64,000 bases of DNA from Rhodovulum sulfidophilum (GTDB taxonomy: Bacteria; Pseudomonadota; Alphaproteobacteria; Rhodobacterales; Rhodobacteraceae). The position numbers were made by a program, and so were the translations under genes. Positions 25,016 to 33,685 of this stretch are shown piece after piece (positions within the stretch are counted from its first letter, which is position 1; every line of letters begins with the position of its first letter). Location of the stretch: positions 1 through 64,000 of the forward strand of contig QFPW01000018.1 in assembly GCA_003241785.1 (NCBI GenBank). Reading direction: 5' to 3'. The notes under the pieces were generated by a model, which saw only the letters and a program-made list of their open reading frames with translations, searched no databases and was not told where the DNA came from.

Positions 25016-26047
25016 GTGCGTGACCTCGTGACCGATCCCGGCGCCCGCGCCGATCTCGCCGCCCGCCTGCGCGCGGGCGACCGCCGCGCGCTCGCCCGCG
25101 CCATCACCCTCGTCGAATCGACCCGCGACGATCATCGCGCGGCGGCGCGCGACCTGCTCGCGGGCCTGCCGCCGCCGGCGCGGCCGAGCCTGCGGGTCGG
25201 GCTGACCGGCACCCCCGGCGTCGGCAAGTCGAGCTTCGTCGAGGCGATGGGGACGCGGCTGACCGCGCGGGGCCTGCGCCTCGCGGTGCTCGCGGTCGAC
25301 CCGTCCTCGGCGCGCTCGGGCGGCTCGATCCTGGGCGACAAGACCCGGATGGACGTGCTCGCGCGCGACCCCCTGGCCTTCATCCGCCCCTCGCCCTCCA
25401 GCGCGGGCCTCGGCGGCGTCGGCCTCAGGACCCGCGAGACGATCCCGCTGGTCGAGGCCTGGGGCGCCGACGTGGTGCTGGTCGAGACGGTGGGGGTCGG
25501 CCAGTCCGAGACCATGGTCGCCGAGATGACCGACGTCTTCCTGCTCCTGCTCGCCCCGGCCGGCGGCGACGAGCTGCAGGGGGTGAAGCGCGGCATCATG
25601 GAGATGGCCGACATCATCCTCGTCAACAAGGCCGATGGCGACATGCTGGCGCAGGCGACGCGGACCCGCGCCGATTACGCCGGCGCGCTCCGGCTCCTGC
25701 GCCACCGGCCGGGCGATCCCGAGGGCTTCCCGCGCGCCCTCGCGGTCTCGGCCGCCACCGGCGACGGGCTCAACGAAGCCTGGGACGCCGTCGAGGAGCT
25801 CGCCGGGGCGCGCCGGGCGAGCGGCGCCTGGGACGCGCGGCGGCGGGAACAGGCCGAGACCTGGTTCCTCCGCGCGGTCGAGCGCGGCCTGGCCGAGCGG
25901 ATGGCGCGCGACGGGCGGCTGACGGCGATCCGCGCCGGGCTGGCGCGCGAGGTCGCGGCCGGCGCGCTCGGGCCGGAGGCCGCGGCGGACCGGCTGCTCG
26001 CGGCGCTGTTCGGGGAAGCGGGGGCCACCGCGACGGATCGGCCTTGA
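25016..26047 (+). CDS. meaB: MeaB/ArgK-type G3E-related GTPase (methylmalonyl-CoA mutase chaperone)
   Basis: The 343-residue protein contains Walker A GTPGVGKS near residue 66, the switch segment VDPSSARSGGSILGDKTRM, VETVGVGQSE and the G4 motif NKADG. These define the MeaB family, which protects and reactivates B12-dependent acyl-CoA mutases. No mutase gene is adjacent, so the partner is encoded elsewhere. Start GTG 25016 gives the expected N-terminal helix. A GTG start with a weak ribosome site suggests modest expression. Confidence 0.87.
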   Translation: MRDLVTDPGARADLAARLRAGDRRALARAITLVESTRDDHRAAARDLLAGLPPPARPSLRVGLTGTPGVGKSSFVEAMGTRLTARGLRLAVLAVDPSSARSGGSILGDKTRMDVLARDPLAFIRPSPSSAGLGGVGLRTRETIPLVEAWGADVVLVETVGVGQSETMVAEMTDVFLLLLAPAGGDELQGVKRGIMEMADIILVNKADGDMLAQATRTRADYAGALRLLRHRPGDPEGFPRALAVSAATGDGLNEAWDAVEELAGARRASGAWDARRREQAETWFLRAVERGLAERMARDGRLTAIRAGLAREVAAGALGPEAAADRLLAALFGEAGATATDRP

Positions 26048-26159
26048 CGCCCGGGCCCCGCGCGCGTATGAGGCGCGCTCAAGTTTTCGGCCCGCTTCCG
26101 CGCGGGCCTGACGATGGTACGGGCACCTCGGACGGGGGCCAATTGCAAGGATCCTGACG

Positions 26160-26447
26160 ATGTCTCGTCGCTGCGAACTGACTGGCAAGGGCGTGATGGT
26201 TGGCAACAACGTCAGCCACGCGAACAACAAGACCAAGCGGCGCTTCATGCCGAACCTGAACGACGTGACCCTGACGAGCGAGACGCTCGGCCAGAGCCAC
26301 AGCTTCAAGATCTCGGCCGCCGCGCTGCGGACCGTCGACCACCGGGGCGGCCTCGACGCCTTCCTCGCGAAGGCGCCGGACGCGGAGCTTTCCCCGAAAG
26401 CGCTGAAGCTGAAGCGCGAGATCGCGAAGGCGGCCGCCGCCGCCTGA
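26160..26447 (+). CDS. rpmB: 50S ribosomal protein L28
   Basis: The 95-residue protein begins MSRRCELTGKGVMVGNNVSH, the conserved L28 start, followed by NNKTKRRFMPNLNDVTL. This is the alphaproteobacterial long form with a basic C-terminus, KLKREIAKAAAAA. AAGGATC lies upstream of ATG 26160. Confidence 0.96.
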   Translation: MSRRCELTGKGVMVGNNVSHANNKTKRRFMPNLNDVTLTSETLGQSHSFKISAAALRTVDHRGGLDAFLAKAPDAELSPKALKLKREIAKAAAAA

Positions 26448-26493
26448 CGCCGATCCCGACGGCCTCCCCCCGACCGTCGGTCAGACTTCTTTC

Positions 26494-26533
26494 GAAGGGC
26501 CTCGTCGCGCGCCGCGCGGCGGGGCCCTTTCGC
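26494..26533 (+). terminator. Terminator after rpmB
   Basis: AAGGGCC (near 26495) can pair with GGCCCTT (near 26523) around a GC-rich inner stem, with TTTCGC following. It ends the rpmB transcript about 50 bases after the stop. Confidence 0.7.
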
Positions 26534-26601
26534 ACTCGCGGTAGCCGCGGCGTGACACCTTCTGCGGGTTGAAAATGCCCATGGCGGTTGGGCTTGGGTC
26601 C

Positions 26602-26871
26602 GGCGGATCACGAGTGTCACGCAGGGGCTTGAATTTAATGTGACATTAACGGCCCGCGGCGTTCGGGCCACGGCGCGGCGGGCCGCGAAAAATAATCGCG
26701 GCGCGCCCCGAGATAATGCTTGATATGAGGGGCGAACGGCCTCATATGCCGTGCCCTGACGCCAACGCACGCACCTCTGCTCGGCCGCGCCTGACGTGGA
26801 CTCAAGTAGCGACGGTAACGTCTCTTTTGGAAACGACGGGGTTAACTCCCCCGGGTCTGATGGAGATGACC
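26602..26871 (+). promoter_or_regulatory. Long structured leader of ornithine decarboxylase, candidate speF-type RNA motif
   Basis: The gap between rpmB and the decarboxylase is 424 bases. AT-rich islands at 26629-26650 and 26690-26728 could hold promoters. An 8-bp stem (26723-26730 with 26740-26747) follows. The segment 26814-26860 is unusually ordered, with CGTCTC, TTTTGG and a GGGG-TTAACT-CCCC hairpin just before the start. Alphaproteobacterial ornithine decarboxylase genes are known to carry the conserved speF leader RNA (Rfam), and this is in the right place. The match is by position and structure, not by alignment. GTGACA half-sites lie at 26552, 26615 (inverted) and 26640. Confidence 0.45.
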
Positions 26872-28077
26872 ATGTTGAACGCCGCCGCCCGTCTGGGCGC
26901 CTCCCCCGCATCCCTGGTCGACCAGCATCCCGCCAAGAGCGCGGTGAGCGCCCGTCAGGACGCCTATATCCGCGAGAACGATTTCGCCGAGCCGACGGTC
27001 ATCTTCGACCTCGACATGCTGCGCGCGAAGTACGACGCCCTCGCCACCGGGCTCGGCGACGCGACGATCCACTACGCGGTCAAGGCGAATCCCGCCCCCG
27101 AGATCGTCGCGGCCCTCGACGCGCGCGGCGCGAAGTTCGACTGCGCCTCGCGCGGCGAGATCGAGCTCTGCCTCGGCCAGGGCGTGGCGCCGGCCGACAT
27201 CGCCTTCGGCAACACGATCAAGCGCGCCGCGGACATCGCCTACGCGCACAAGGTCGGGGTGGAGCAGTTCGCCGTCGACGCCGAATCGGAGATGCGCAAG
27301 ATCGCCGAGCACGCGCCGGGCGCCCGCGTCATCGTGCGCATGCTGGTCGAATCGAGCGACGCCGACTGGCCGCTGACCCGCAAGTTCGGCTGCTCCCCGC
27401 GCGAGGCGCTGCGTCTCATGGACCTCGGCCGGTTCCTCGGCCTCGACGTCGCCGGGATCTCGTTCCACCCGGGCAGCCAGATGCGCGAGCCGACGATGTG
27501 GGCCTCCGCCCTCGACGGCGCGCTCGCCCTCTGGACCGAGGCGAAGGAGAACGGCCACGCGCTCCGCGTCCTCAACATCGGCGGCGGCTTCCCGGCCTTC
27601 TACGGCCTGCCGCTCCCGGCGACCGAGGATTACGCGGCCGAGGTGATGCGCATGGTCCGTTCCCGCTTCGGGACCGACGTCCATGTGATGGCCGAGCCGG
27701 GCCGCGGCCTGGTCGCCGAGGCCGGCGTGATCGTCGCCGAGGTGATGCTCGTCGCGAAGAAGGACCAGGACGACCTGCAGCGCTGGGTCTATCTCGACAT
27801 CGGCAAGTTCTCGGGCCTCGCCGAGACGATGGACGAGGCGATCCGCTACCAGTTCGAGACCCGCCACGGCGAGGACTGCGAGACCGGTCCCTGCGTGCTC
27901 GCCGGTCCGTCCTGCGATTCGGCCGACGTGCTCTACGAAAAGCGTCCGGTTCAGCTGCCGCTGGACCTGACAGACGGCGACAAGGTGCGTATCCTCTGCA
28001 CCGGCGCCTATACGACGAGCTACTCCTCGGTTGGTTTCAACGGCTTCCCGCCGTTGCGCTCGGTCTTCGTCGGCTGA
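26872..28077 (+). CDS. Ornithine (or lysine/ornithine) decarboxylase, fold III PLP enzyme
   Basis: The 401-residue protein carries the alanine-racemase-fold decarboxylase signature. The PLP lysine is in IHYAVKANP, followed by KFDCASRGEIELCL, the glycine loop NIGGGFP, the phosphate-binding EPGRGLVAEAG, and the C-terminal catalytic cysteine in GPSCDSADVL. It makes putrescine, the first polyamine, from ornithine. Three in-frame ATGs occur at 26860, 26866 and 26872; the last is chosen because GGAG at 26862-26865 serves it. The long leader suggests RNA-level control by polyamine or ornithine supply. Confidence 0.88.
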   Translation: MLNAAARLGASPASLVDQHPAKSAVSARQDAYIRENDFAEPTVIFDLDMLRAKYDALATGLGDATIHYAVKANPAPEIVAALDARGAKFDCASRGEIELCLGQGVAPADIAFGNTIKRAADIAYAHKVGVEQFAVDAESEMRKIAEHAPGARVIVRMLVESSDADWPLTRKFGCSPREALRLMDLGRFLGLDVAGISFHPGSQMREPTMWASALDGALALWTEAKENGHALRVLNIGGGFPAFYGLPLPATEDYAAEVMRMVRSRFGTDVHVMAEPGRGLVAEAGVIVAEVMLVAKKDQDDLQRWVYLDIGKFSGLAETMDEAIRYQFETRHGEDCETGPCVLAGPSCDSADVLYEKRPVQLPLDLTDGDKVRILCTGAYTTSYSSVGFNGFPPLRSVFVG

Positions 28078-28136
28078 GCTGAACCGGATCGGAACGCGAC
28101 TCCTCGGGCGCCGTCACGCGGCACCGAGGAGGCGCG

Positions 28137-28949
28137 ATGCTGGTCGCACAGATCACTGATCCCCATGTGTCGCTGCCGGGCACGATCCTGTTCGGCGGCT
28201 ACGACCCGGCGGCGGCGCTGACCGCCGTCCTGACCCGGATCGCTCGGCTGAGGCCGAGGCCCGATCTGGTGTTCTTCACCGGCGACCTGACCGAGAACGG
28301 CCGGCCCGAGGAATACGCGCATTTCCTGCGCCTGCTGCGCGGCTTCGATCTCAGGATGGCGGCGATCCCGGGCAACCATGACCGCCGCGACGCCTTCGCC
28401 GACGCGCTGCGCGGCTCGGTCGTGGCGATCGACGGCGACGCCTCCTTCGGCTTGCAGATCGCGATCGACGACCTGCCGGTCCGGATCCTCGGCCTCGACA
28501 CGCTGGCGCTCGAGGGCGAGGCGGGCGGCATGCTCGACGCGTTCCGGCTCGGCTGGCTCGCGCGGCAGCTCGAGGGCGCTGGCGACGCGCCGGCGCTCAT
28601 CTTCATGCATCATCCGCCGGTCGCGACCGGGATCGCGGCGATGGACATCTGGAGCCTCGCCGATCCCGAGGCATTCGCCGGCGTGGTGGCGGAGTTTCCG
28701 AACATCCTCCGGATCTGCTGCGGCCATGTGCATCGCGTGGTCGAGACGCGCTTCGCCGGCACGGCCTGCGGGATCTGCCCCTCGGTCGCCTGGGCGGTGC
28801 CGCTGTTCGAGCCGGCGGTGCGCGCGCCGCTCGTCCGGCAGGCCCCGGCGTTCCAGCTGCACCTGCTGACCGACACCGGGCTCGTCACCCACACCGAGTT
28901 CCTCGCGGAGTTCGACCCCCGATTGCCGCCGCCGCGAAGATCTGCCTAA
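28137..28949 (+). CDS. Class III cyclic-nucleotide-phosphodiesterase-like metallophosphoesterase
   Basis: The 270-residue protein has the metal-binding series of the CpdA/GpdQ group: DPH near residue 8, GDLTENG near 49, GNHDRRD near 79, FMHHPP near 159 and GHVHR near 200. These assemble a dinuclear metal site for phosphodiesters such as cAMP or glycerophosphodiesters. A strong GAGGAGG ribosome site precedes ATG 28137. The exact substrate is not decided by sequence. Confidence 0.82.
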   Translation: MLVAQITDPHVSLPGTILFGGYDPAAALTAVLTRIARLRPRPDLVFFTGDLTENGRPEEYAHFLRLLRGFDLRMAAIPGNHDRRDAFADALRGSVVAIDGDASFGLQIAIDDLPVRILGLDTLALEGEAGGMLDAFRLGWLARQLEGAGDAPALIFMHHPPVATGIAAMDIWSLADPEAFAGVVAEFPNILRICCGHVHRVVETRFAGTACGICPSVAWAVPLFEPAVRAPLVRQAPAFQLHLLTDTGLVTHTEFLAEFDPRLPPPRRSA

Positions 28950-28991
28950 TTGACGCCCTCGGGGCCGAAGCGGGGCGGGGATTCTGACGCG

Positions 28992-29696
28992 ATGGCGGAT
29001 ACGGCGCTTTTCGCCTCCTACAATGTCCACAAATGCGTCGGCTCGGACCGGCGTTTCGACCCCGGGCGGATCGCGGCCGTCATCGCCGAGATCAATCCCG
29101 ACGTGATCGCGCTGCAGGAGGCCGACCGGCGCTTCGGCGACCGGGCGGGGCTCCTCGATCTCGCGGCGCTGCGCGAGGCGACCGGGCTCGAGCCGGTGCC
29201 GGTCGCCAACGGGCACCGCGGCCACGGCTGGCATGGCAACCTGCTCCTGACGCGCGGCGGGGCGACGCGGCGGGTGCGACAGGTCACGCTTCCCGGGCTC
29301 GAGCCCCGCGGCGCGCTCATGGCCGATATCGAGCTCACCACCGGCGCGATCCGGGTGCTCGGGGTGCATCTCGGGCTCCTGCGCCATTCCCGCCTGCTGC
29401 AGGTGAACTCGCTCCTGTCGCACGCGGTCGAGCTGACCGACCTGCCGGTGATCCTGATGGGCGACATGAACGAGTGGCGGCGCGAGCGGCGCTCGGCGCT
29501 GCTCGGCTTCGACGCCGGCCTCGGGCCGATGCAGCGCGGCGTGCCGAGCTTTCCCGCCTATTATCCGGTGCTGGCGCTCGACCGGATGGTCGCGCGCCCG
29601 GCCGGGATCCTCGGCCAGGTCGAGGTGCATGATTCGCCGCTGGCGCGCCGCGCCTCGGATCATCTGCCGATCAAGGCCCGTGTGACGCTCGGGTGA
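28992..29696 (+). CDS. Endonuclease/exonuclease/phosphatase (EEP) family hydrolase
   Basis: The 234-residue protein shows the EEP-fold motifs: SYNVHKCVG at the N-terminus, ALQEAD near residue 45, LGVHLG near 124, GDMNEW near 159 and the terminal SDHLPI. These are the metal and phosphate ligands of the DNase I-like superfamily. It may act on a phospholipid or other phosphoester. ATG 28992 is preferred over an upstream TTG that would add an atypical extension. It follows the metallophosphoesterase by 42 bases, and the two may form an operon. Confidence 0.8.
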   Translation: MADTALFASYNVHKCVGSDRRFDPGRIAAVIAEINPDVIALQEADRRFGDRAGLLDLAALREATGLEPVPVANGHRGHGWHGNLLLTRGGATRRVRQVTLPGLEPRGALMADIELTTGAIRVLGVHLGLLRHSRLLQVNSLLSHAVELTDLPVILMGDMNEWRRERRSALLGFDAGLGPMQRGVPSFPAYYPVLALDRMVARPAGILGQVEVHDSPLARRASDHLPIKARVTLG

Positions 29697-29771
29697 CATC
29701 CCGCCGATACGCGTCTGGTGCCCGCGCCCCGGGTCTGCTAGGGGACCGCGAGCCGAGAAGGAACCTAGCCT

Positions 29772-30044
29772 ATGTCCGACCACCGCCGAAACGCGCTGGC
29801 CCGCGCCACCCTGACGCTGGCGCTGATCCTCGCCTCCGCCGGAATGGCGGGCGCCGTCGCCTTCGCGCGCGCGGATACCGACCAGGACGGCCTCGTCAGC
29901 TACGAGCAGGCGCTGATCGTGATGCCGAAGCTGAAGGAAGTCAGCTTCAACCGGTTCGACACCAACCACGACGGCTTCATCGATCGCGGCGAATGGTCCG
30001 GTCTCGACGCCTTCTACCGCTTCACCTATACGGGCCGGAACTGA
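29772..30044 (+). CDS. Secreted EF-hand calcium-binding protein
   Basis: The 90-residue protein has an N-terminal hydrophobic export segment (residues 10-33, cleavage probably after ARA). Two EF-hand loops follow: DTDQDGLVSYEQ near residue 36 and DTNHDGFIDRGE near residue 63. Each has the Asp/Asn ligand spacing and a terminal acidic or amide residue. It is probably periplasmic. Its partner is unknown; a second EF-hand protein is encoded at 35283. Confidence 0.75.
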   Translation: MSDHRRNALARATLTLALILASAGMAGAVAFARADTDQDGLVSYEQALIVMPKLKEVSFNRFDTNHDGFIDRGEWSGLDAFYRFTYTGRN

Positions 30045-30112
30045 GCCCCGCGCCCGCGCCGATCCCGGGCGAAGCCCGCGCGGGGCGCCCTCCCAATTCC
30101 AGGTAGTTCGAG

Positions 30113-30904
30113 ATGACCCAAGCCTCGGCCAATGTGAACGTCATGATCAAGGCCGCGCGCAAGGCCGCCCGCGGGCTGGTCCGCGACTTCGGCGAGGTCG
30201 AGAACCTGCAGGTCTCCGCCAAGGGCCCCGGCGATTTCGTCAGCCGCGCCGACCTCAAGGCCGAGCAGGTGATCCGCGACGAGCTGACCGAGGCGCGGCC
30301 GAACTACGGCTGGCTCGGCGAGGAAAGCGAGGAGGTGAAGGGCGCCGACCCGACCCGGCGCTGGATCGTCGACCCGCTCGACGGCACCACCAATTTCCTG
30401 CACGGCGTGCCGCACTGGGCGATCTCGATCGCGCTGGAGCACAAGGGCGAGATCGTCGCCGGCGTGATCTACGATCCCGCGAAGGACGAGATGTTCGTCG
30501 CCGAGAAGGGCGCCGGCGCCTATGTCAACGACCGGCGCATCCGCGTTTCCGGCCGCCGCGAGATCGGCGAGATGATCTTCGGCACCGGCATTCCCTGGGG
30601 CGGCAGCCGCGACCTGCCCCGCACGCTGCGCGAGCTCGCCGCGCTGACGCCGCGCACCGCGGGCATCCGGCGGATGGGCGCCGCCGCGCTCGACTTCGCC
30701 TATGTCGCGGCGGGCCGGCTGGACGGGTTCTGGGAACACGGGCTGAAGCCCTGGGACATGGCCGCGGGCCTCCTGCTGGTGCGCGAGGCCGGCGGCTTCG
30801 CCGGTCCGTTCGACGAGGGCGCCGACATTTTCGAGAGCCAGGGCGTGATCGCGGCCAACGCCGCCGCCTTCGAGCCGCTGACGAAGATCCTGCGCGACGC
30901 GTAG
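30113..30904 (+). CDS. suhB: Inositol monophosphatase family protein (SuhB-like)
   Basis: The 263-residue protein contains the magnesium-binding motif WIVDPLDGTTNFLHG near residues 83-97, an upstream acidic GEESEE and the C-terminal WDMAAGLLLVREAGG. It hydrolyses inositol-1-phosphate or related sugar phosphates. In enterobacteria SuhB also joins rRNA antitermination complexes. Its TAG stop lies inside a palindromic repeat (30901-31016). Confidence 0.87.
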   Translation: MTQASANVNVMIKAARKAARGLVRDFGEVENLQVSAKGPGDFVSRADLKAEQVIRDELTEARPNYGWLGEESEEVKGADPTRRWIVDPLDGTTNFLHGVPHWAISIALEHKGEIVAGVIYDPAKDEMFVAEKGAGAYVNDRRIRVSGRREIGEMIFGTGIPWGGSRDLPRTLRELAALTPRTAGIRRMGAAALDFAYVAAGRLDGFWEHGLKPWDMAAGLLLVREAGGFAGPFDEGADIFESQGVIAANAAAFEPLTKILRDA

Positions 30905-31016
30905 GGTGGGCGATTCCGCCCACCATCCTCCATCGAGAACCGCGCGGGTGATCCGCGACGCGCCCGCGGCGCCCGTGGCGGCGCCGGGGCGAGGTGGGCG
31001 GAATCGCCCACCCTAC
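30901..31016. repeat. 116-bp element bounded by 24-bp inverted repeats
   Basis: The segment 30901-30924 (GTAGGGTGGGCGATTCCGCC, continuing CACC) is almost exactly the reverse complement of 30993-31016. Each arm is itself palindromic (GGTGGGC-N6-GCCCACC). Both convergent neighbours take their TAG stop codons from the outer GTAG of the arms. This looks like a small non-coding mobile element or bidirectional terminator. Confidence 0.75.
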
Positions 31017-31804
31017 GGCAGCTCGGCGATGACCTCGGCTTCTCCCGCCGTCAACGGCCCCGTCGCGCGGTCGAAGCGCAGATAGGCGAGCCCGGCGCCA
31101 TCCACCGCCGTCAGCAGCGTCCCGACCGGCTTCTCGCCCGACCGAATCTCGGTCCCCGGCGCCGGCGCGGCCCCCGCGATCGTCACCCGGACCAGCCCCT
31201 TGCGAAGCTCGGTCTTGTGCTTCATCCGCGCCGTGACCTCCTGCCCGACGTAGCAGCCCTTGCGGAAATCGACGCCGCGGAGCCGCTCGAAGCCCATCTC
31301 GAGGATGTAGCTCTCGTCCGGGATCAGCTCGATCCCCGTTTCCGGCACCACATGCGCGACGCGGAGCGCGGTCAGCGCGGCGGGATCGAGCGGGGTCACG
31401 CCCGCGAGGATCAGGTCGGGATCGGCTCCGTAGGCGCGCCAGCCGAGCTCCGGCAGCCTCGGGTCGGCGCGCGCGAGCGGCACGTCGGGCGCCGCGCCGA
31501 TACCGAGGATCACCGCGAGATCGGTCGCCTCCACCGCGACCCTGGCGCGCAGCCGGTACATCGCGAGCCGCCGCGCCAGCGCCTCGGCCCGGTCGGCGGC
31601 GACGTCGACGAGGATGGTCTCGCCGTCTCGCACCAGGAAGAAGTCGAACAGGTATTTGCCCTGCGGCGTCAGCAGCGCCGCGTAGACCGCGCCGGTCTCG
31701 AGCCCGCGCAGGTCGTTGGTGACGAGGTTCTGCAGGAAGTCCCGCGCCTCCGCCCCGGAGATCCGGAGCACGGCGCGGTCGGTGGCGTGAAAGCCCGCGG
31801 TCAT
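31013..31804 (-). CDS. ygfZ: Folate-binding Fe-S cluster maintenance protein YgfZ
   Basis: The 263-residue protein resembles the T protein of glycine cleavage in its folate-binding fold and carries the YgfZ hallmark KGCYVGQEV near residue 183. YgfZ/IBA57 proteins help build or repair certain 4Fe-4S enzymes in a folate-dependent way. The gene lies 9 bases downstream of the ABC exporter gene and is probably cotranscribed with it. Its TAG stop comes from the adjacent palindromic element. Confidence 0.87.
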   Translation of the reverse strand: MTAGFHATDRAVLRISGAEARDFLQNLVTNDLRGLETGAVYAALLTPQGKYLFDFFLVRDGETILVDVAADRAEALARRLAMYRLRARVAVEATDLAVILGIGAAPDVPLARADPRLPELGWRAYGADPDLILAGVTPLDPAALTALRVAHVVPETGIELIPDESYILEMGFERLRGVDFRKGCYVGQEVTARMKHKTELRKGLVRVTIAGAAPAPGTEIRSGEKPVGTLLTAVDGAGLAYLRFDRATGPLTAGEAEVIAELP

Positions 31805-31813
31805 CTTTCCTCC

Positions 31814-33565
31814 TCAGGCGCCCGCGAACTGCAGCGCGTAGAGATCGGCGTAGAGCCCGCCGATGTCGAGCAGTTCCCGGTGCGTGCCCTGTTCGACGAT
31901 CCGCCCCTGGTCCATGACCACGATATGGTCGGCGTCGAGGATGGTGGCAAGGCGGTGCGCGATGACGAGCGTGGTGCGGCCCGCCGCGAGCCGGTCCAGC
32001 GCCACCCGGATCGCCGCCTCGCTCTCGGCGTCGAGCGCCGAGGTCGGCTCGTCCAGCAGCAGGATCGGCGCGTCGCGCAGGATCGCGCGCGCGATCGAGA
32101 GCCGCTGGCGCTCGCCGCCCGAGAACTGGCCCGCCGAGGGCGTGACCGGCGTGTCGTAGCCCATCGGCAGCGCCGAGATGAACCCGTCCGCGGCGGCCGA
32201 GCGCGCGGCCGCCTCGACCTCGGCGCGGCTCGCCGCGCGGCGGCCGAAGCCGATGTTCTGCGCCACGGTCGCCGAGAGCAGCACCGAATCCTGGCTCACC
32301 ACCGCGATCTGGTCGCGCAGCGAGGCGAGCGTCAGGTCGCGCAGGTCGTGGCCGTCGAGCAGCACGCGCCCCCCGGTCGGGTCGTAGAGCCGGGGCAGGA
32401 GGTTGAAGACCGTCGACTTGCCCGCGCCGGAGCGGCCGACGAAGGCCACGCGGCTGCCGGGCCGGATGTGGAGCTCGAAATCCTTCAGCGCCACGTGCCC
32501 GTCCGGATAGGCGAACTGCACCTTCTCGAAGACGATGTCGCCCCTGGCGCGCGTGATCGTCTCGGTGCCGTCCAGGATCGTGTTCTCGGCATCGAACAGC
32601 ATGAAGACGCGATCGAGCGCGCCGGCGCCCTGCTGCATCTGCGCGTAGGTGCTGCCGAGCCGCCGCGCCGGCCCCGAGGCGACGCCGAGGCCGGTCAGGA
32701 GGCCGGTGAAATCGGCGATCGAGATCGTGCCGTGGCTCATGCGGATCCCGACGACGAGCAGGAGCACCGCGACCGCCATCCCGGCCAGCGCCTCCATCAG
32801 CGGCGAGACCCGGGCGCTCCACTGGTTCTGCTTGTTCTTGAGCCCGAACAGCCGCTCGAAGATGCTGGCGGCGTTCTGCGACAACGGTTCCTCGAGCTGG
32901 TAGGTCCGGGCCATGCGGATGCCGGACAGCCCCTCGGTCACCTCGCTCGTCATCGAGGAGATCTCGGCCTGGGTCTTGCGGCTGAGCTTCTTCAGCCGCG
33001 AGCCGATCAGGTTCACCGGCAGCACGGCGACGCCGAAGATCAGGATCATCGCGACGGTGAGCGGCGCGTCGATCGTCAGCATCGCGGCGAAGGAGAAGAC
33101 CATGATGAGGATGCCGGAGAGCCCCCCGAGGGCGCCCCGCACCGCCGCGCTGATGAGCAGGATGTCCGAGGAGAACCGCGCCGCGAGCCCGGCCGGCGCC
33201 TCGGTCGCGAGCCGCGCGAGATCCGAGCCGACCAGCTGGCGGAACATCTCCTTCTGCAGGTCCGCCTCCATCCGCGTCACGAAGCGGTTCGAGGAGGTCT
33301 CGCGGTAATAGTCGGCGAGCCCCTTGATCGCGGTCAAGACCACGACGCCGAGCGGCCCCCACCAGATCACGGAGAAGTCGCTGTCCTCGAAGGCGTTCAT
33401 CACCTCCTGGATCAGCTTGGTATAGCCGGCCGAGGCGATGGCGACGATCACCATCATAACCAGGGTGAAGATCGCGAGCTTCCAGCTCTTCGCGAGCCAG
33501 TCCCGCCAGAGCCGCGCGAACGGGCGACCGCCCGCCTCGCCGGACCGGGTAGTTTTCTCAGTCAT
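31814..33565 (-). CDS. MsbA-like ABC exporter (fused membrane and ATPase domains)
   Basis: The 583-residue half-transporter has about six membrane helices (residues 25-310). An ATPase domain follows with Walker A GRSGAGKST, signature SGGERQRLS, Walker B ILLLDEPTSALD and the switch AHRL. The arrangement and length match lipid A/multidrug exporters of the MsbA type, which work as homodimers in the inner membrane. The transported lipid or drug is not identified. ATG 33565 (MTEKTTRSG) is chosen; an upstream in-frame ATG would add a basic, unrelated tail. Confidence 0.85.
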   Translation of the reverse strand: MTEKTTRSGEAGGRPFARLWRDWLAKSWKLAIFTLVMMVIVAIASAGYTKLIQEVMNAFEDSDFSVIWWGPLGVVVLTAIKGLADYYRETSSNRFVTRMEADLQKEMFRQLVGSDLARLATEAPAGLAARFSSDILLISAAVRGALGGLSGILIMVFSFAAMLTIDAPLTVAMILIFGVAVLPVNLIGSRLKKLSRKTQAEISSMTSEVTEGLSGIRMARTYQLEEPLSQNAASIFERLFGLKNKQNQWSARVSPLMEALAGMAVAVLLLVVGIRMSHGTISIADFTGLLTGLGVASGPARRLGSTYAQMQQGAGALDRVFMLFDAENTILDGTETITRARGDIVFEKVQFAYPDGHVALKDFELHIRPGSRVAFVGRSGAGKSTVFNLLPRLYDPTGGRVLLDGHDLRDLTLASLRDQIAVVSQDSVLLSATVAQNIGFGRRAASRAEVEAAARSAAADGFISALPMGYDTPVTPSAGQFSGGERQRLSIARAILRDAPILLLDEPTSALDAESEAAIRVALDRLAAGRTTLVIAHRLATILDADHIVVMDQGRIVEQGTHRELLDIGGLYADLYALQFAGA

Positions 33566-33685
33566 GCCAATTCCCCGAGGACCGGGGCGTCGTAACATGC
33601 GCGCGCGCCTCCGACAAATCGGATTCGCCATTTCGCAGGCCGGCGCGATGGCCTAGACTCCGGTCCGTTATCGGAGCCCCCTGCC

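Noticed and set aside
28020..29969. 649-codon minus-strand frame over the phosphoesterase genes
   Set aside because: Shadow of two plus-strand genes with intact metal-binding motifs; composition is dominated by Arg, Asp, His and Gln.
30525..33362. Long minus-strand frame crossing ygfZ and the ABC exporter
   Set aside because: It is an arginine-rich shadow in another frame of two genes with clear motifs.
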